Part shown: piece by piece, positions 6,086 through 12,092 of the stretch
How positions within the stretch are numbered: the first letter of the stretch is position 1
Layout of the letters: each line of letters starts with the position of its first letter
Assembly: GCA_030656435.1 (NCBI GenBank)
Contig: JAUSOA010000047.1
Location: forward strand, 1-12,092
Length of the DNA: 12,092 nucleotides
From: Acholeplasmataceae bacterium
Lineage (GTDB): Bacteria > Bacillota_I > Bacilli_A > Acholeplasmatales > Acholeplasmataceae
Reading direction: 5' to 3'
Made by a program: the position numbers and the translations under genes
Notes under the pieces: model-generated
The model's database searches: none
Told to the model about the DNA's origin: nothing
Seen by the model: the letters and a program-made list of their open reading frames with translations, nothing else

Positions 6086-6303
6086 AAGATATAACCAGAA
6101 TAATCCGCTGTTACCCCTTGCACATTAAGGTGCTTGAAAAGCGTGCGAACCTGCTTGCTTGACCTATCTGCTTACCGGTTGTTGTTACCCGTTAGATCCA
6201 ACTCAACTTCTACGTCTAACGGTGGTTTCTTATTCGGCGAGGCTGCAGTTGTCTTTCAAGGCTAGGGCTTCTCTTATATCTCATTTTCCCTTGAAAGAAG
6301 GTT
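6086..6303 (+). ncRNA. Candidate IS110 bridge RNA
   Basis: IS110-group elements encode a bridge RNA in the 5' non-coding end, with loops that pair with target and donor DNA. Here about 220 bases precede the transposase start and contain three foldable parts. The first is a short hairpin, GCAC/GTGC (6120-6133). The second is a long arm with basal stem AACCTGC/GCAGTT (6148-6154 with 6245-6250, one bulge), an internal loop, and a perfect apical 8-bp stem CCGTTAGA/TCTAACGG (6189-6196 with 6215-6222). The third is a perfect 10-bp stem TCTTTCAAGG/CCTTGAAAGA (6252-6261 with 6289-6298) with a 27-base loop. The internal loop holds TACCGGTTG, also found at 7642-7650. The last loop holds AGGGCTTC, the reverse complement of 6061-6068. 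Ends are approximate and no covariation test was possible. Confidence 0.6.
6294..6301 (+). promoter_or_regulatory. Ribosome binding site that sets the transposase start
   Basis: AAAGAAGG ends 7 bases before a TTG at 6309 that opens the conserved IS110 N-terminus. Its first five bases (6294-6298) are in the 3' arm of the 10-bp hairpin 6252-6298, so folding of the RNA could limit ribosome access. Confidence 0.7.
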
Positions 6304-6308
6304 TTAAT

Positions 6309-7535
6309 TTGAATCTTACTTTATTCGTCGGAATTGATGTCTCCAAAGAATCCAATCACGTGTATGCGATGAACTTGGCGCGTGCTAAGTTGCTTTCGAC
6401 ACATATTCCAAACACTCAAGATGGTGCTGCCATCATTGAATCTAAACTGTTGGATATTTTGAATAGCCACGGACTCTTAAAAGTTATTGTTATCTTAGAG
6501 TCAACAGGTGTCTATTCAGCTCATCTTGCCACCTATCTCTCAAACTCTAAACATCTCGCTATTTTTGATTCAAAGGTCTACATTATTAATCCGAAAATCT
6601 CTAAAAATTACAGGAAGAGTTTTGCTGATATGGATAAGACAGATCCTAAAGATGCCTTTATTCTGGCAGATATTGCTAGAGTCGGTAGAACTACTGAACT
6701 CACACCTTTTAAAGGGGCTCAACGCTTAGCGTTAGAACGCCTGACCAGACACCGTCTTCACATCGCTGAACTCTTATCAACGGAGAAGGTTTATGCCTTA
6801 AATAACGTGTTTTTGAAGTTTTCTGAGTTTGAAACTTTGTTCTCAGATAACTTTGGTAAGACCGCTGTCGATCTGCTTTTAGAGTATAAAACCATTGATG
6901 ATATTATAGAGACACCTTTAGAAGAACTCGCTTCTTTTATCACTAAATCTAGTAAAAATCGATTTGATGATTCCTTGGATATGGCTTCTAAAATTCAAAC
7001 TGCTGCCAGAGCTTCCTACCGGCTCGATAAGATTTCTTATGACCCCATTAACTTATCTCTTGCTTCATCGATTAATGTGATCAATTGCTATGAAGCTGAG
7101 ATGAAACAAATCGATAAGGCAATTATGCGTCAAGTTGTTGGATTCAATCAAAATCATTACACCGTGTTGATGTCTATCCCAGGTATCGGTAAAGTCTATG
7201 CCGCAGGTATCTTAGCAGAGATTGCAGACATCAATCAATTTGAATCCGATGATGCACTTGCTAAGTATGCAGGCATTACTTGGCGTAAAACCCAGTCAGG
7301 TAAGTTCGACGCTGACAATACGCATCTGACAAAAACAGGAAATAAATACTTAAGATATTTCATTATTCAAGCCGCCAATATGGCTAGACAGCATATTCCC
7401 GAATACCGTGACTTCTATCAAAAGAAATTCAATGAAGTCACGACCCATCAACATAAACGTGCCCTCGCCCTTACCAGTAGAAAACTGATTCGTCTAATCT
7501 ATGGCTTGTTGAGTGCCAATAGACTCTTTCAGTAA
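6309..7535 (+). CDS. IS110-family transposase
   Basis: This recombinase moves the element through a circular intermediate, guided in this family by a bridge RNA. From the TTG at 6309 it has 408 residues, normal for IS110. The N-terminal RuvC-like DEDD domain shows D10 in FVGIDVSK, E64 in VILESTGVYS, and D112 and D115 in KTDPKDAFILADI. A central helical linker with coiled-coil character spans about 130-275. The C-terminal Transposase_20 domain has LMSIPGIGKVYAAGILAEI, then the likely catalytic serine S330 in KTQSGKF, then KTGNKYLRYFIIQAANMA. No key residue is missing. The frame stays open upstream to 6159, but that part shows no family similarity and overlaps the structured RNA. TTG is preferred because AAAGAAGG stands 7 bases before it and the protein then begins just before the conserved GIDVSK motif. 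Confidence 0.93.
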   Translation: MNLTLFVGIDVSKESNHVYAMNLARAKLLSTHIPNTQDGAAIIESKLLDILNSHGLLKVIVILESTGVYSAHLATYLSNSKHLAIFDSKVYIINPKISKNYRKSFADMDKTDPKDAFILADIARVGRTTELTPFKGAQRLALERLTRHRLHIAELLSTEKVYALNNVFLKFSEFETLFSDNFGKTAVDLLLEYKTIDDIIETPLEELASFITKSSKNRFDDSLDMASKIQTAARASYRLDKISYDPINLSLASSINVINCYEAEMKQIDKAIMRQVVGFNQNHYTVLMSIPGIGKVYAAGILAEIADINQFESDDALAKYAGITWRKTQSGKFDADNTHLTKTGNKYLRYFIIQAANMARQHIPEYRDFYQKKFNEVTTHQHKRALALTSRKLIRLIYGLLSANRLFQ

Positions 7536-7577
7536 TATTTAAATACTTCATAGTTCAAGAAATCTTTTTTTTAGCAT

Positions 7578-7584
7578 GCCTCGC
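7578..7584 (+). other. Match to the candidate bridge RNA near the IS right end
   Basis: GCCTCGC is the reverse complement of 6237-6243 in the candidate bridge RNA. Allowing one bulged T, the pairing extends over GCA (7574-7576). The position is 43 bases after the transposase stop. It may be a guide contact or a chance match. Confidence 0.3.
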
Positions 7585-7595
7585 TTTAAATCATT

Positions 7596-7619
7596 TCATC
7601 ATATTTTGATGATTTTTTT
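7596..7619 (+). terminator. Intrinsic terminator after the transposase
   Basis: TCATCA (7596-7601) and TGATGA (7607-7612) form a 6-bp stem with a TATTT loop, followed by seven T, an A and six more T. It is AT-rich but well placed 60 bases after the transposase stop. With the preferred boundaries it lies inside the element. Confidence 0.65.
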
Positions 7620-7631
7620 ATTTTTTATCAC

Positions 7632-7637
7632 TTGACA
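7632..7637 (+). promoter_or_regulatory. Consensus -35 hexamer facing out of the IS right end
   Basis: A perfect TTGACA points out of the element but has no -10 at 16-18 bp in the linear copy (the nearest, TATAAA at 7661-7666, is 23 bp away) and no plus-strand gene downstream. In the proposed circle it would lie exactly 17 bp before the TATAAT at 6074-6079. Confidence 0.5.
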
Positions 7638-7719
7638 TCTCTACCGGTTGCTTTTCCATTTATAAACTCATTTGTTTATATTATACATCAAATATAATTA
7701 GCTTCTTATAAAATGAAAG

Positions 7720-7740
7720 AAAAACTGCTGAAATCAGCAG
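7720..7740 (-). terminator. Intrinsic terminator of the diguanylate cyclase operon
   Basis: On the minus strand CTGCTG and CAGCAG (7740-7735 with 7730-7725) form a perfect stem around ATTT, with TTTTT following at 7724-7720. It lies 5 bases after the stop codon of the GGDEF gene and ends the minus-strand operon. Confidence 0.88.
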
Positions 7741-7745
7741 CTCTA

Positions 7746-8864
7746 TTAATGATTCTTTTTAGACTGATACATCCGGTAATCTATAAATCTTAAAAATTGA
7801 TCGATACTTTTAAACTCTTCTGAATAAATCCCGTATCCAAAGCTGCAAGATAGTTTGTATGGCTTTTCATTATTTTCATTGAAAACTGAAAACGACAATT
7901 CGATATCACTAATAATATTTTTTAATCTTTCGATGCTATTCGAATTACTGATGATAATGAATTCATCACCACCGATACGTGCAATAACTTCATCTTGAGT
8001 AATTAAACCTCTAACTCTTGCGACGACTTCTTTGATTGCTTCATCACCTTCAGCATGTCCATATTCATCATTAATATCTTTTAAATGGTCAATATCCAAA
8101 AAAATCCCTCCAAAGGGTTCAACAACCTTTTGCTTGAGTTTTTTTGTAACATAATAATCAAATGACTTTCTAGTCCAAGTCCCTGTAAGTATATCTAGAT
8201 GGACTAGGCGTTCCTGTAAATAAATATAAACAAAGATTAATGCAAAGGCTGCACTACTCCACATCAATAAAGTTCCATAGAATAACCACTGGACAATACC
8301 TCCGATGATTGGAAAAATGGAAAATGTAATTAAGAGGAGAAATTCTTGAGTCATGATGTTTTTTCGATTACGAATAATATGTATTAATCCCAAAAATAAA
8401 TAACTGTAGGTAAACAAAACAGGAATAAAGAAATGCTCACCTCTAGAATAGACATTATTAGCATCAATAACAAAGTAAAAATCAAAAATAGGTGTGAGAA
8501 GAGCTAGTATAAAATTAACAACTACAGGCACAATCACGATTACTTTAAGGTTTTTGCTAATCCGATCGTTAGTTACCATAAAATTACGAATCAGTATATA
8601 CCATGCACTAGAAAGTATTGGAGCAATACCAAATAATAAAATATGAAGAACATAGGAAACTGGAATCCAAAATGTCTCTGGTCTTTCATTGATGATACAG
8701 GTCAACGCTTCTACAAAAAGGAGTGTCATTACAACTAATATAGTGGATAAATAAACTCTATTTAGAATGTTCTTTAGATCAAGTCTTTTATAAGCAACTA
8801 AGAAGACCAGTCCTAACATGAACATCGATATCAAATTGATATCAATTCTTAAGAACACTGCCAT
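7746..8864 (-). CDS. Membrane-bound diguanylate cyclase (7TM-GGDEF)
   Basis: The protein should make cyclic di-GMP from two GTP at the inner face of the membrane. From the ATG at 8864 it has 372 residues. Seven hydrophobic segments lie at about 11-25, 38-57, 70-92, 106-132, 146-164, 174-196 and 198-216, then a GGDEF domain at about 222-370. Active-site residues are present: FLDIDHLKDIND (255-266), GHAEGDEAI, and an intact GGDEF at 298-302. The inhibitory I-site RxxD reads ITQD (288-291), so product inhibition at that site is probably lost. Earlier in-frame starts exist, including TTG at 8906 and ATG at 8879 and 8870. GGAGG at 8873-8877 is 8 bases before 8864, the best spacing. It follows the MFS gene with a 63-base gap and is probably cotranscribed. 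The signal sensed by the membrane part is unknown. Confidence 0.9.
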   Translation of the reverse strand: MAVFLRIDINLISMFMLGLVFLVAYKRLDLKNILNRVYLSTILVVMTLLFVEALTCIINERPETFWIPVSYVLHILLFGIAPILSSAWYILIRNFMVTNDRISKNLKVIVIVPVVVNFILALLTPIFDFYFVIDANNVYSRGEHFFIPVLFTYSYLFLGLIHIIRNRKNIMTQEFLLLITFSIFPIIGGIVQWLFYGTLLMWSSAAFALIFVYIYLQERLVHLDILTGTWTRKSFDYYVTKKLKQKVVEPFGGIFLDIDHLKDINDEYGHAEGDEAIKEVVARVRGLITQDEVIARIGGDEFIIISNSNSIERLKNIISDIELSFSVFNENNEKPYKLSCSFGYGIYSEEFKSIDQFLRFIDYRMYQSKKNH

Positions 8865-8872
8865 CTGCATCG

Positions 8873-8877
8873 CCTCC
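8873..8877 (-). promoter_or_regulatory. Ribosome binding site that decides the GGDEF start
   Basis: GGAGG on the minus strand lies 8 bases before the ATG at 8864-8862 but only 2 bases before the ATG at 8870. It overlaps the region that a longer reading would translate. This supports the shorter protein. Confidence 0.75.
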
Positions 8878-8927
8878 ATCTCAACTTTATATATATTATA
8901 TAACAAAACTATTTAGAAATTTTGTTT

Positions 8928-10133
8928 TTAGGTTTCTTTGATCTCTTTTCTTTGATAAAACATCAATATAAAGAGTATAACAATTGCTAACAATTCCATC
9001 GTAATTGAAAATATGATTAGAAATATTAGCGATCTTGCATATGCAAATCCAATAACCAAACTCCCAAGAAACCAAAAGAGACCAAATACTGAACTGAATA
9101 TCCCATATCCGGTAGCACGTTTATCTTTGGCTACCATCTTAGCAATAACTGCCTTTAAAATGGATTCTTGAGCACCCATACCAACACCCCATAAAACGAC
9201 ACCTATGATTATGAAGTAGGTTTCATTGAAGAAAAACAATAGCGGGGTTGAAAACAGTGCAATAAAAATCGCGAGAATTAATGAATATAAACCTTTTTTG
9301 TCAAACAAATGACCAAATATTAAGGCTGCTATTGCATCTACTCCCATAGCAATTGAATAAAGTAAAGGAATGTAGATCACATTGATTATATTGGATGAGT
9401 CTAAATGATATGCAATAATAGGATAATCAACAAACCCCATCGCTAGAAAGCTAATTGCTGCCATATAAATCCAAAATTGCTTATCCTTAGTTAACTCCTT
9501 AGGTTTAATCTTTGGTGCTTCAAACTGGTCAGGATTCGGATATTTAAATCTTGCTACAAATAGCATAATCAATGTGATAATCGCAAAAATCCCTAATAAC
9601 AAAAAACTCATTTGATATCTAGAAAGTGCATCACCAGATGTAGAACTGACCATAAAAAATACGACTAGAGGACCTAGAAATGCTCCGAATTGATCTAATG
9701 CTTCATTGATTGCAAAAGCCTTTCCTGCACCCAAATGAGGGGCTGTGAATGAGGTTAGTGCTGATTTAGCAGGTGCTCGAACAGCTTTACCAATCCGTTC
9801 AACTAAAATTAAGACAACAGCTACCCACCAAATTGATGGAGTTACAAAGGCAAGTAATGGAATTGCAAGTAAATTAACTGCATAACCGATAATCATCATT
9901 GTCCAATACTTTTTGGTTTTATCGGCAACAATACCGGTAAATATTCTCAGTGCTTGTCCAATGAATTCTCCAAGCCCTGCAGCAAATGCAACAACAAAGG
10001 CACTAGCTCCTAAAATGTTTAAATAAGGACCATAAATACTTCTAGCTCCTTCATGGGTAAAATCAGAGAAAAAACTGATGATCCCTAAAAATAGAATAAA
10101 AATAAGTGCTTTTTTCTTTATATCCTTACTCAT
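8928..10133 (-). CDS. MFS transporter, substrate unknown
   Basis: This is a 401-residue major facilitator superfamily permease with about 12 hydrophobic segments and a hydrophilic central loop (about 205-220, rich in K, P and E) between the two six-helix halves. The motif-A loop after helix 2 reads GIVADKTKKYW (67-77), and a degenerate counterpart GHLFDKKGLY follows in the second half. ERIGKAVRAPAKSAL near 112-126 is a further conserved stretch. The N-terminus SDFTHEGARSIYGPYL is seen in a group of poorly characterised MFS proteins of bacteria and archaea. The ATG has GAGG 6 bases upstream. It begins 12 bases after the PEP carboxykinase stop, whose last bases overlap the binding-site region, so the two are cotranscribed. 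The neighbourhood hints at an organic-acid or central-carbon link, but nothing in the sequence sets the substrate. Confidence 0.88.
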   Translation of the reverse strand: MSKDIKKKALIFILFLGIISFFSDFTHEGARSIYGPYLNILGASAFVVAFAAGLGEFIGQALRIFTGIVADKTKKYWTMMIIGYAVNLLAIPLLAFVTPSIWWVAVVLILVERIGKAVRAPAKSALTSFTAPHLGAGKAFAINEALDQFGAFLGPLVVFFMVSSTSGDALSRYQMSFLLLGIFAIITLIMLFVARFKYPNPDQFEAPKIKPKELTKDKQFWIYMAAISFLAMGFVDYPIIAYHLDSSNIINVIYIPLLYSIAMGVDAIAALIFGHLFDKKGLYSLILAIFIALFSTPLLFFFNETYFIIIGVVLWGVGMGAQESILKAVIAKMVAKDKRATGYGIFSSVFGLFWFLGSLVIGFAYARSLIFLIIFSITMELLAIVILFILMFYQRKEIKET

Positions 10134-10145
10134 AATTGACCTCTT

Positions 10146-11972
10146 TTATGCGTTTAGATTTTCTTCTTCTTTATTTTTTTCATACAATAGTCTTTGTTCT
10201 AGTTTTTTAAGCTCTTGAGATAACTTTTCTGGTAGCTTATCACCAATTGTATCATAATATGCTTGAATTGATTCCACTTCTTCAAGCCATTTTTTTGTAT
10301 CAATATAAAGTAGTTCAGAGAGTGCTTCTGATTTCATAGGAAGTCCTCTGATATCGATAGAATCCATGGTTGGAACATTTCCTATTGGTGTAATACTAGC
10401 TTGAGCAACTCCATCGCAACGCTCAAAAATCCACTTTAATATTCTTGAATTATGCCCAAACCCTGGCCATAGATAAGCACCACTATCGTCTTTTCTAAAC
10501 CAATTAACATAATATATTTTTGGAAGTAACGCATCATTTGAACGCTTTCCCATATCCAACCAATGCTTCAAATAATCACCTAGATGATAGCCTATAAAAG
10601 GAAGCATCGCGAAAGGATCTCTTCTAACCTTTCCATAGTCATTAGAAATAGAAGCTGCTGTTATTTCTGAACCCATCATCGAGCCCATAAAGACACCATG
10701 ACTCCAGCTAAATGCCTCGTGGATTAAAGGAATTGTCGATGGTCTTCTTCCACCTACAAGGATTGCTGAAATCAAGACACCTTGAGGATCTTCCCATTCC
10801 TGTGCTATAACAGGTGATTGCTTAGCAGCGACTGTGAATCTACAATTCGGATGTGCAGCAAGAGTTCCCTTTGAGGGTGTCCAATCCTCTTTCTTCCAAT
10901 CGATTAGATGATCAGGAATTGGTCCATCTATATCCTCCCACCAAACATCTTGGTCATCTGTGATTGCAACATTGGTAAAAATCGTGTTCTTTCTAATTGC
11001 CATCATTGCGTTTGGATTGGTTCTAAATGATGTTCCTCTAGCTACTCCAAAGAAACCTGCTTCTGGATTAATGGCATAGAGTCTTCCATCATCTTTCATC
11101 CAGATCCAAGCGATATCGTCGCCAATAGTTTCAACCTTCCACCCAGGAAGAGTAGGTACAAGCATCGATAAATTCGTTTTACCGCAAGCACTTGGGAAAG
11201 CACCTAATATATATTTTGAAACACCTTCAGGATTGGTGAGTTTTAGGATGAGCATGTGCTCTGCCATCCACATCTCTTCACGAGCAATGACCGAAGCGAT
11301 GCGTAGCGCTAAGCATTTTTTTCCTAACAAAGCGTTTCCACCATATCCAGAACCATATGACCATATTTGCTTTTCTTCTGGAAAATGTGAAATGAACTTA
11401 TGATCAATAGGAGCTGATGGCCAAGGTAGATCTTCGACACCTTCACCCAATGGATAACCTACTGAATGCAAGCATGGTATAAATGAACCTAATTCTTCTA
11501 ATTTTTTTAGGACATCGCGACCCACTCTTGTCATGATTCTCATATTGATAACGACATATAAACTATCAGTTATTTCAATTCCTATTTTTGATAAAGGGGA
11601 ACCGTAAGGACCCATCATATAAGGAATGACATACATTGTTCTACCCTTCATAGAGCCTTTATAGAGTTCAAGCATTGTTTTCTTTAATTCCTTGGGGTCC
11701 ATCCAATTATTGGTTGGTCCAGCATCTTCTTTTTTTTGTGATGCGATAAAAGTTCTATCTTCAACTCTTGCAACATCACTTGGATCACTAAAAAAAGCAT
11801 AGGAATTAGGTCGTTTTTGAGGATTTAAGAGCATTGCTTTTTTCTCAAAAACTAACTGTTCTAAAAAGCGTTCGTTCTCCTCTTCACTACCATCAATCCA
11901 ATGAATATCTGTTGGGTTACAAAGCTCTGCCATCTTTTTCACCCACTGATTCAAATCATGATATGAAATCAT
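10146..11972 (-). CDS. pckG: Phosphoenolpyruvate carboxykinase (GTP)
   Basis: The enzyme converts oxaloacetate and GTP to phosphoenolpyruvate, GDP and CO2, linking the C4 acids to glycolysis or gluconeogenesis in the cytoplasm. The 608-residue length and motifs mark the GTP form, not the ATP form of many bacteria. Visible landmarks are RPNSYAFFSDPSDVARVEDRTF (54-75, given as a landmark; key arginines R69 and R73), GSGYGGNALLGKKC near 207-220 with the metal-binding lysine, H239 in MAEHM, the P-loop GAFPSACGKTN (257-267) with active-site C263 and K265, the metal-binding DD at 285-286 in GDDIAWI, and NPEAGFFGVARG near 302-313. GGGAG stands before the ATG. It follows the GNAT gene by 15 bases and precedes the MFS gene by 12, so it belongs to an operon whose promoter lies outside the window. 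Confidence 0.97.
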   Translation of the reverse strand: MISYHDLNQWVKKMAELCNPTDIHWIDGSEEENERFLEQLVFEKKAMLLNPQKRPNSYAFFSDPSDVARVEDRTFIASQKKEDAGPTNNWMDPKELKKTMLELYKGSMKGRTMYVIPYMMGPYGSPLSKIGIEITDSLYVVINMRIMTRVGRDVLKKLEELGSFIPCLHSVGYPLGEGVEDLPWPSAPIDHKFISHFPEEKQIWSYGSGYGGNALLGKKCLALRIASVIAREEMWMAEHMLILKLTNPEGVSKYILGAFPSACGKTNLSMLVPTLPGWKVETIGDDIAWIWMKDDGRLYAINPEAGFFGVARGTSFRTNPNAMMAIRKNTIFTNVAITDDQDVWWEDIDGPIPDHLIDWKKEDWTPSKGTLAAHPNCRFTVAAKQSPVIAQEWEDPQGVLISAILVGGRRPSTIPLIHEAFSWSHGVFMGSMMGSEITAASISNDYGKVRRDPFAMLPFIGYHLGDYLKHWLDMGKRSNDALLPKIYYVNWFRKDDSGAYLWPGFGHNSRILKWIFERCDGVAQASITPIGNVPTMDSIDIRGLPMKSEALSELLYIDTKKWLEEVESIQAYYDTIGDKLPEKLSQELKKLEQRLLYEKNKEEENLNA

Positions 11973-11987
11973 TTTTTTCTCCCTTTT

Positions 11988-12092
11988 TTATATTAACTTT
12001 TTAAGCATTCTGATTTCAGTTACTACCTCTCCCAATTGTTCTTCTTTTGTTTTTCCATCAGGAACAAAACCTAAGTGCTCATAAAAGGATAT
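11988..12092 (-). CDS. GNAT-family N-acetyltransferase, C-terminal end only
   Basis: The last 34 residues of a protein run in from the right window edge and stop at 11990-11988. They begin ISFYEHLGFVPDG and end with EIRMLKKLI. The FYEHLGF motif is the typical last helix and strand of the GNAT fold, where the tyrosine helps acetyl transfer and the strand closes the acetyl-CoA site. The substrate cannot be judged from this piece. The 15-base gap to the PEP carboxykinase start holds only that gene's binding site, so the two genes are in one operon. Confidence 0.8.
   Translation of the reverse strand: MSFYEHLGFVPDGKTKEEQLGEVVTEIRMLKKLI

Larger units (their letters stand above)
6068..7650 (+). 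mobile_element. IS110-family insertion sequence (boundaries inferred)
   Basis: The element carries a DEDD/serine IS110 transposase, a long structured 5' non-coding end and a shorter 3' end, with no clear terminal inverted repeats. This is the plan of the IS110 group. Boundaries are inferred. TG at 6068-6069 and TG at 7649-7650 would be the core dinucleotide, because joining them makes TTGACA, 17 bp, TATAAT across the circle junction. A second possible boundary pair is TG at 6060-6061 and 7577-7578. The element lies between the LURP-one operon and the end of the diaguanylate cyclase operon, in intergenic DNA, and its transposase is intact. The left-end DNA is visibly richer in G and C than the neighbouring host DNA. 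Confidence 0.75.

Noticed and set aside
6067..6098. Imperfect inverted repeat CTGGT-TTATA with TATAA-CCAG at the IS left end
   Set aside because: It has no partner at the right end, so it is not a terminal inverted repeat; the overlap with the TATAAT explains much of its symmetry.
6159..6308. N-terminal extension of the transposase by 50 residues
   Set aside because: The extension is not family-like, lies in the structured non-coding region, and a well-spaced binding site marks the TTG at 6309.
6508..6729. Second plus-strand open frame inside the transposase
   Set aside because: Out-of-frame shadow within the catalytic domain.
7632..7666. A linear promoter TTGACA with TATAAA in the right flank
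   Set aside because: Spacing is 23 bp and no plus-strand gene follows.
1..12092. CRISPR arrays, tRNA or rRNA genes, phage or toxin-antitoxin genes
   Set aside because: None was seen on either strand; apart from the IS110 element the window is ordinary metabolic and signalling DNA.

Overview
This is AT-rich chromosomal DNA from a low-GC Gram-positive-like bacterium. TGA works as a stop codon (for example in the ogt/amidohydrolase ATGA overlap), Shine-Dalgarno sites are strong, and a lysine riboswitch precedes lysA. A GTP-type PEP carboxykinase and a LURP-one-related protein would suit a free-living relative of the Acholeplasma/Izemoplasma/Haloplasma or Erysipelotrichia lineages. That placement is an inference from gene content only.

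Layout. (1) 1-2040, minus strand: a lysine-responsive operon with promoter, L-box riboswitch ending in an intrinsic terminator, lysA (diaminopimelate decarboxylase), then lysC (aspartokinase, cut by the left window edge). (2) 2041-3872, plus strand: a divergently transcribed soluble hybrid histidine kinase (PAS-HisKA-HATPase-REC), closed by a two-way terminator. (3) 3876-5986, minus strand: a three-gene operon of a LURP-one-related protein, an Ogt-type DNA repair methyltransferase and an M20 amidohydrolase. (4) About 6068-7650, plus strand: an IS110-family insertion sequence with a DEDD/serine transposase and a structured, more GC-rich 5' non-coding region that looks like a bridge RNA gene. 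(5) 7725-12092, minus strand: a run of a GNAT acetyltransferase (cut by the right edge), GTP-dependent PEP carboxykinase, an MFS transporter and a membrane diguanylate cyclase, ending in an intrinsic terminator.

The most interesting part is the IS110 element. Its left non-coding end folds into two guide-loop-like structures with short matches to the DNA at both element ends. A proposed TG core at 6068-6069 and 7649-7650 would, on circularisation, join a perfect TTGACA in the right end to an extended TGTTATAAT in the left end with exactly 17 bp between them. The same boundaries give an empty site in which the LURP-one operon promoter is whole (TGGAAA, 17 bp, TATAAA), so the insertion would have cut the -35 from the -10. 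These are hand-made reconstructions and need a computed fold and an empty-site comparison.

The other genes are mostly household or regulatory: lysine and diaminopimelate synthesis under lysine feedback, gluconeogenesis or anaplerosis (PEPCK), alkylation repair, and two signalling proteins whose stimuli cannot be read from the sequence.
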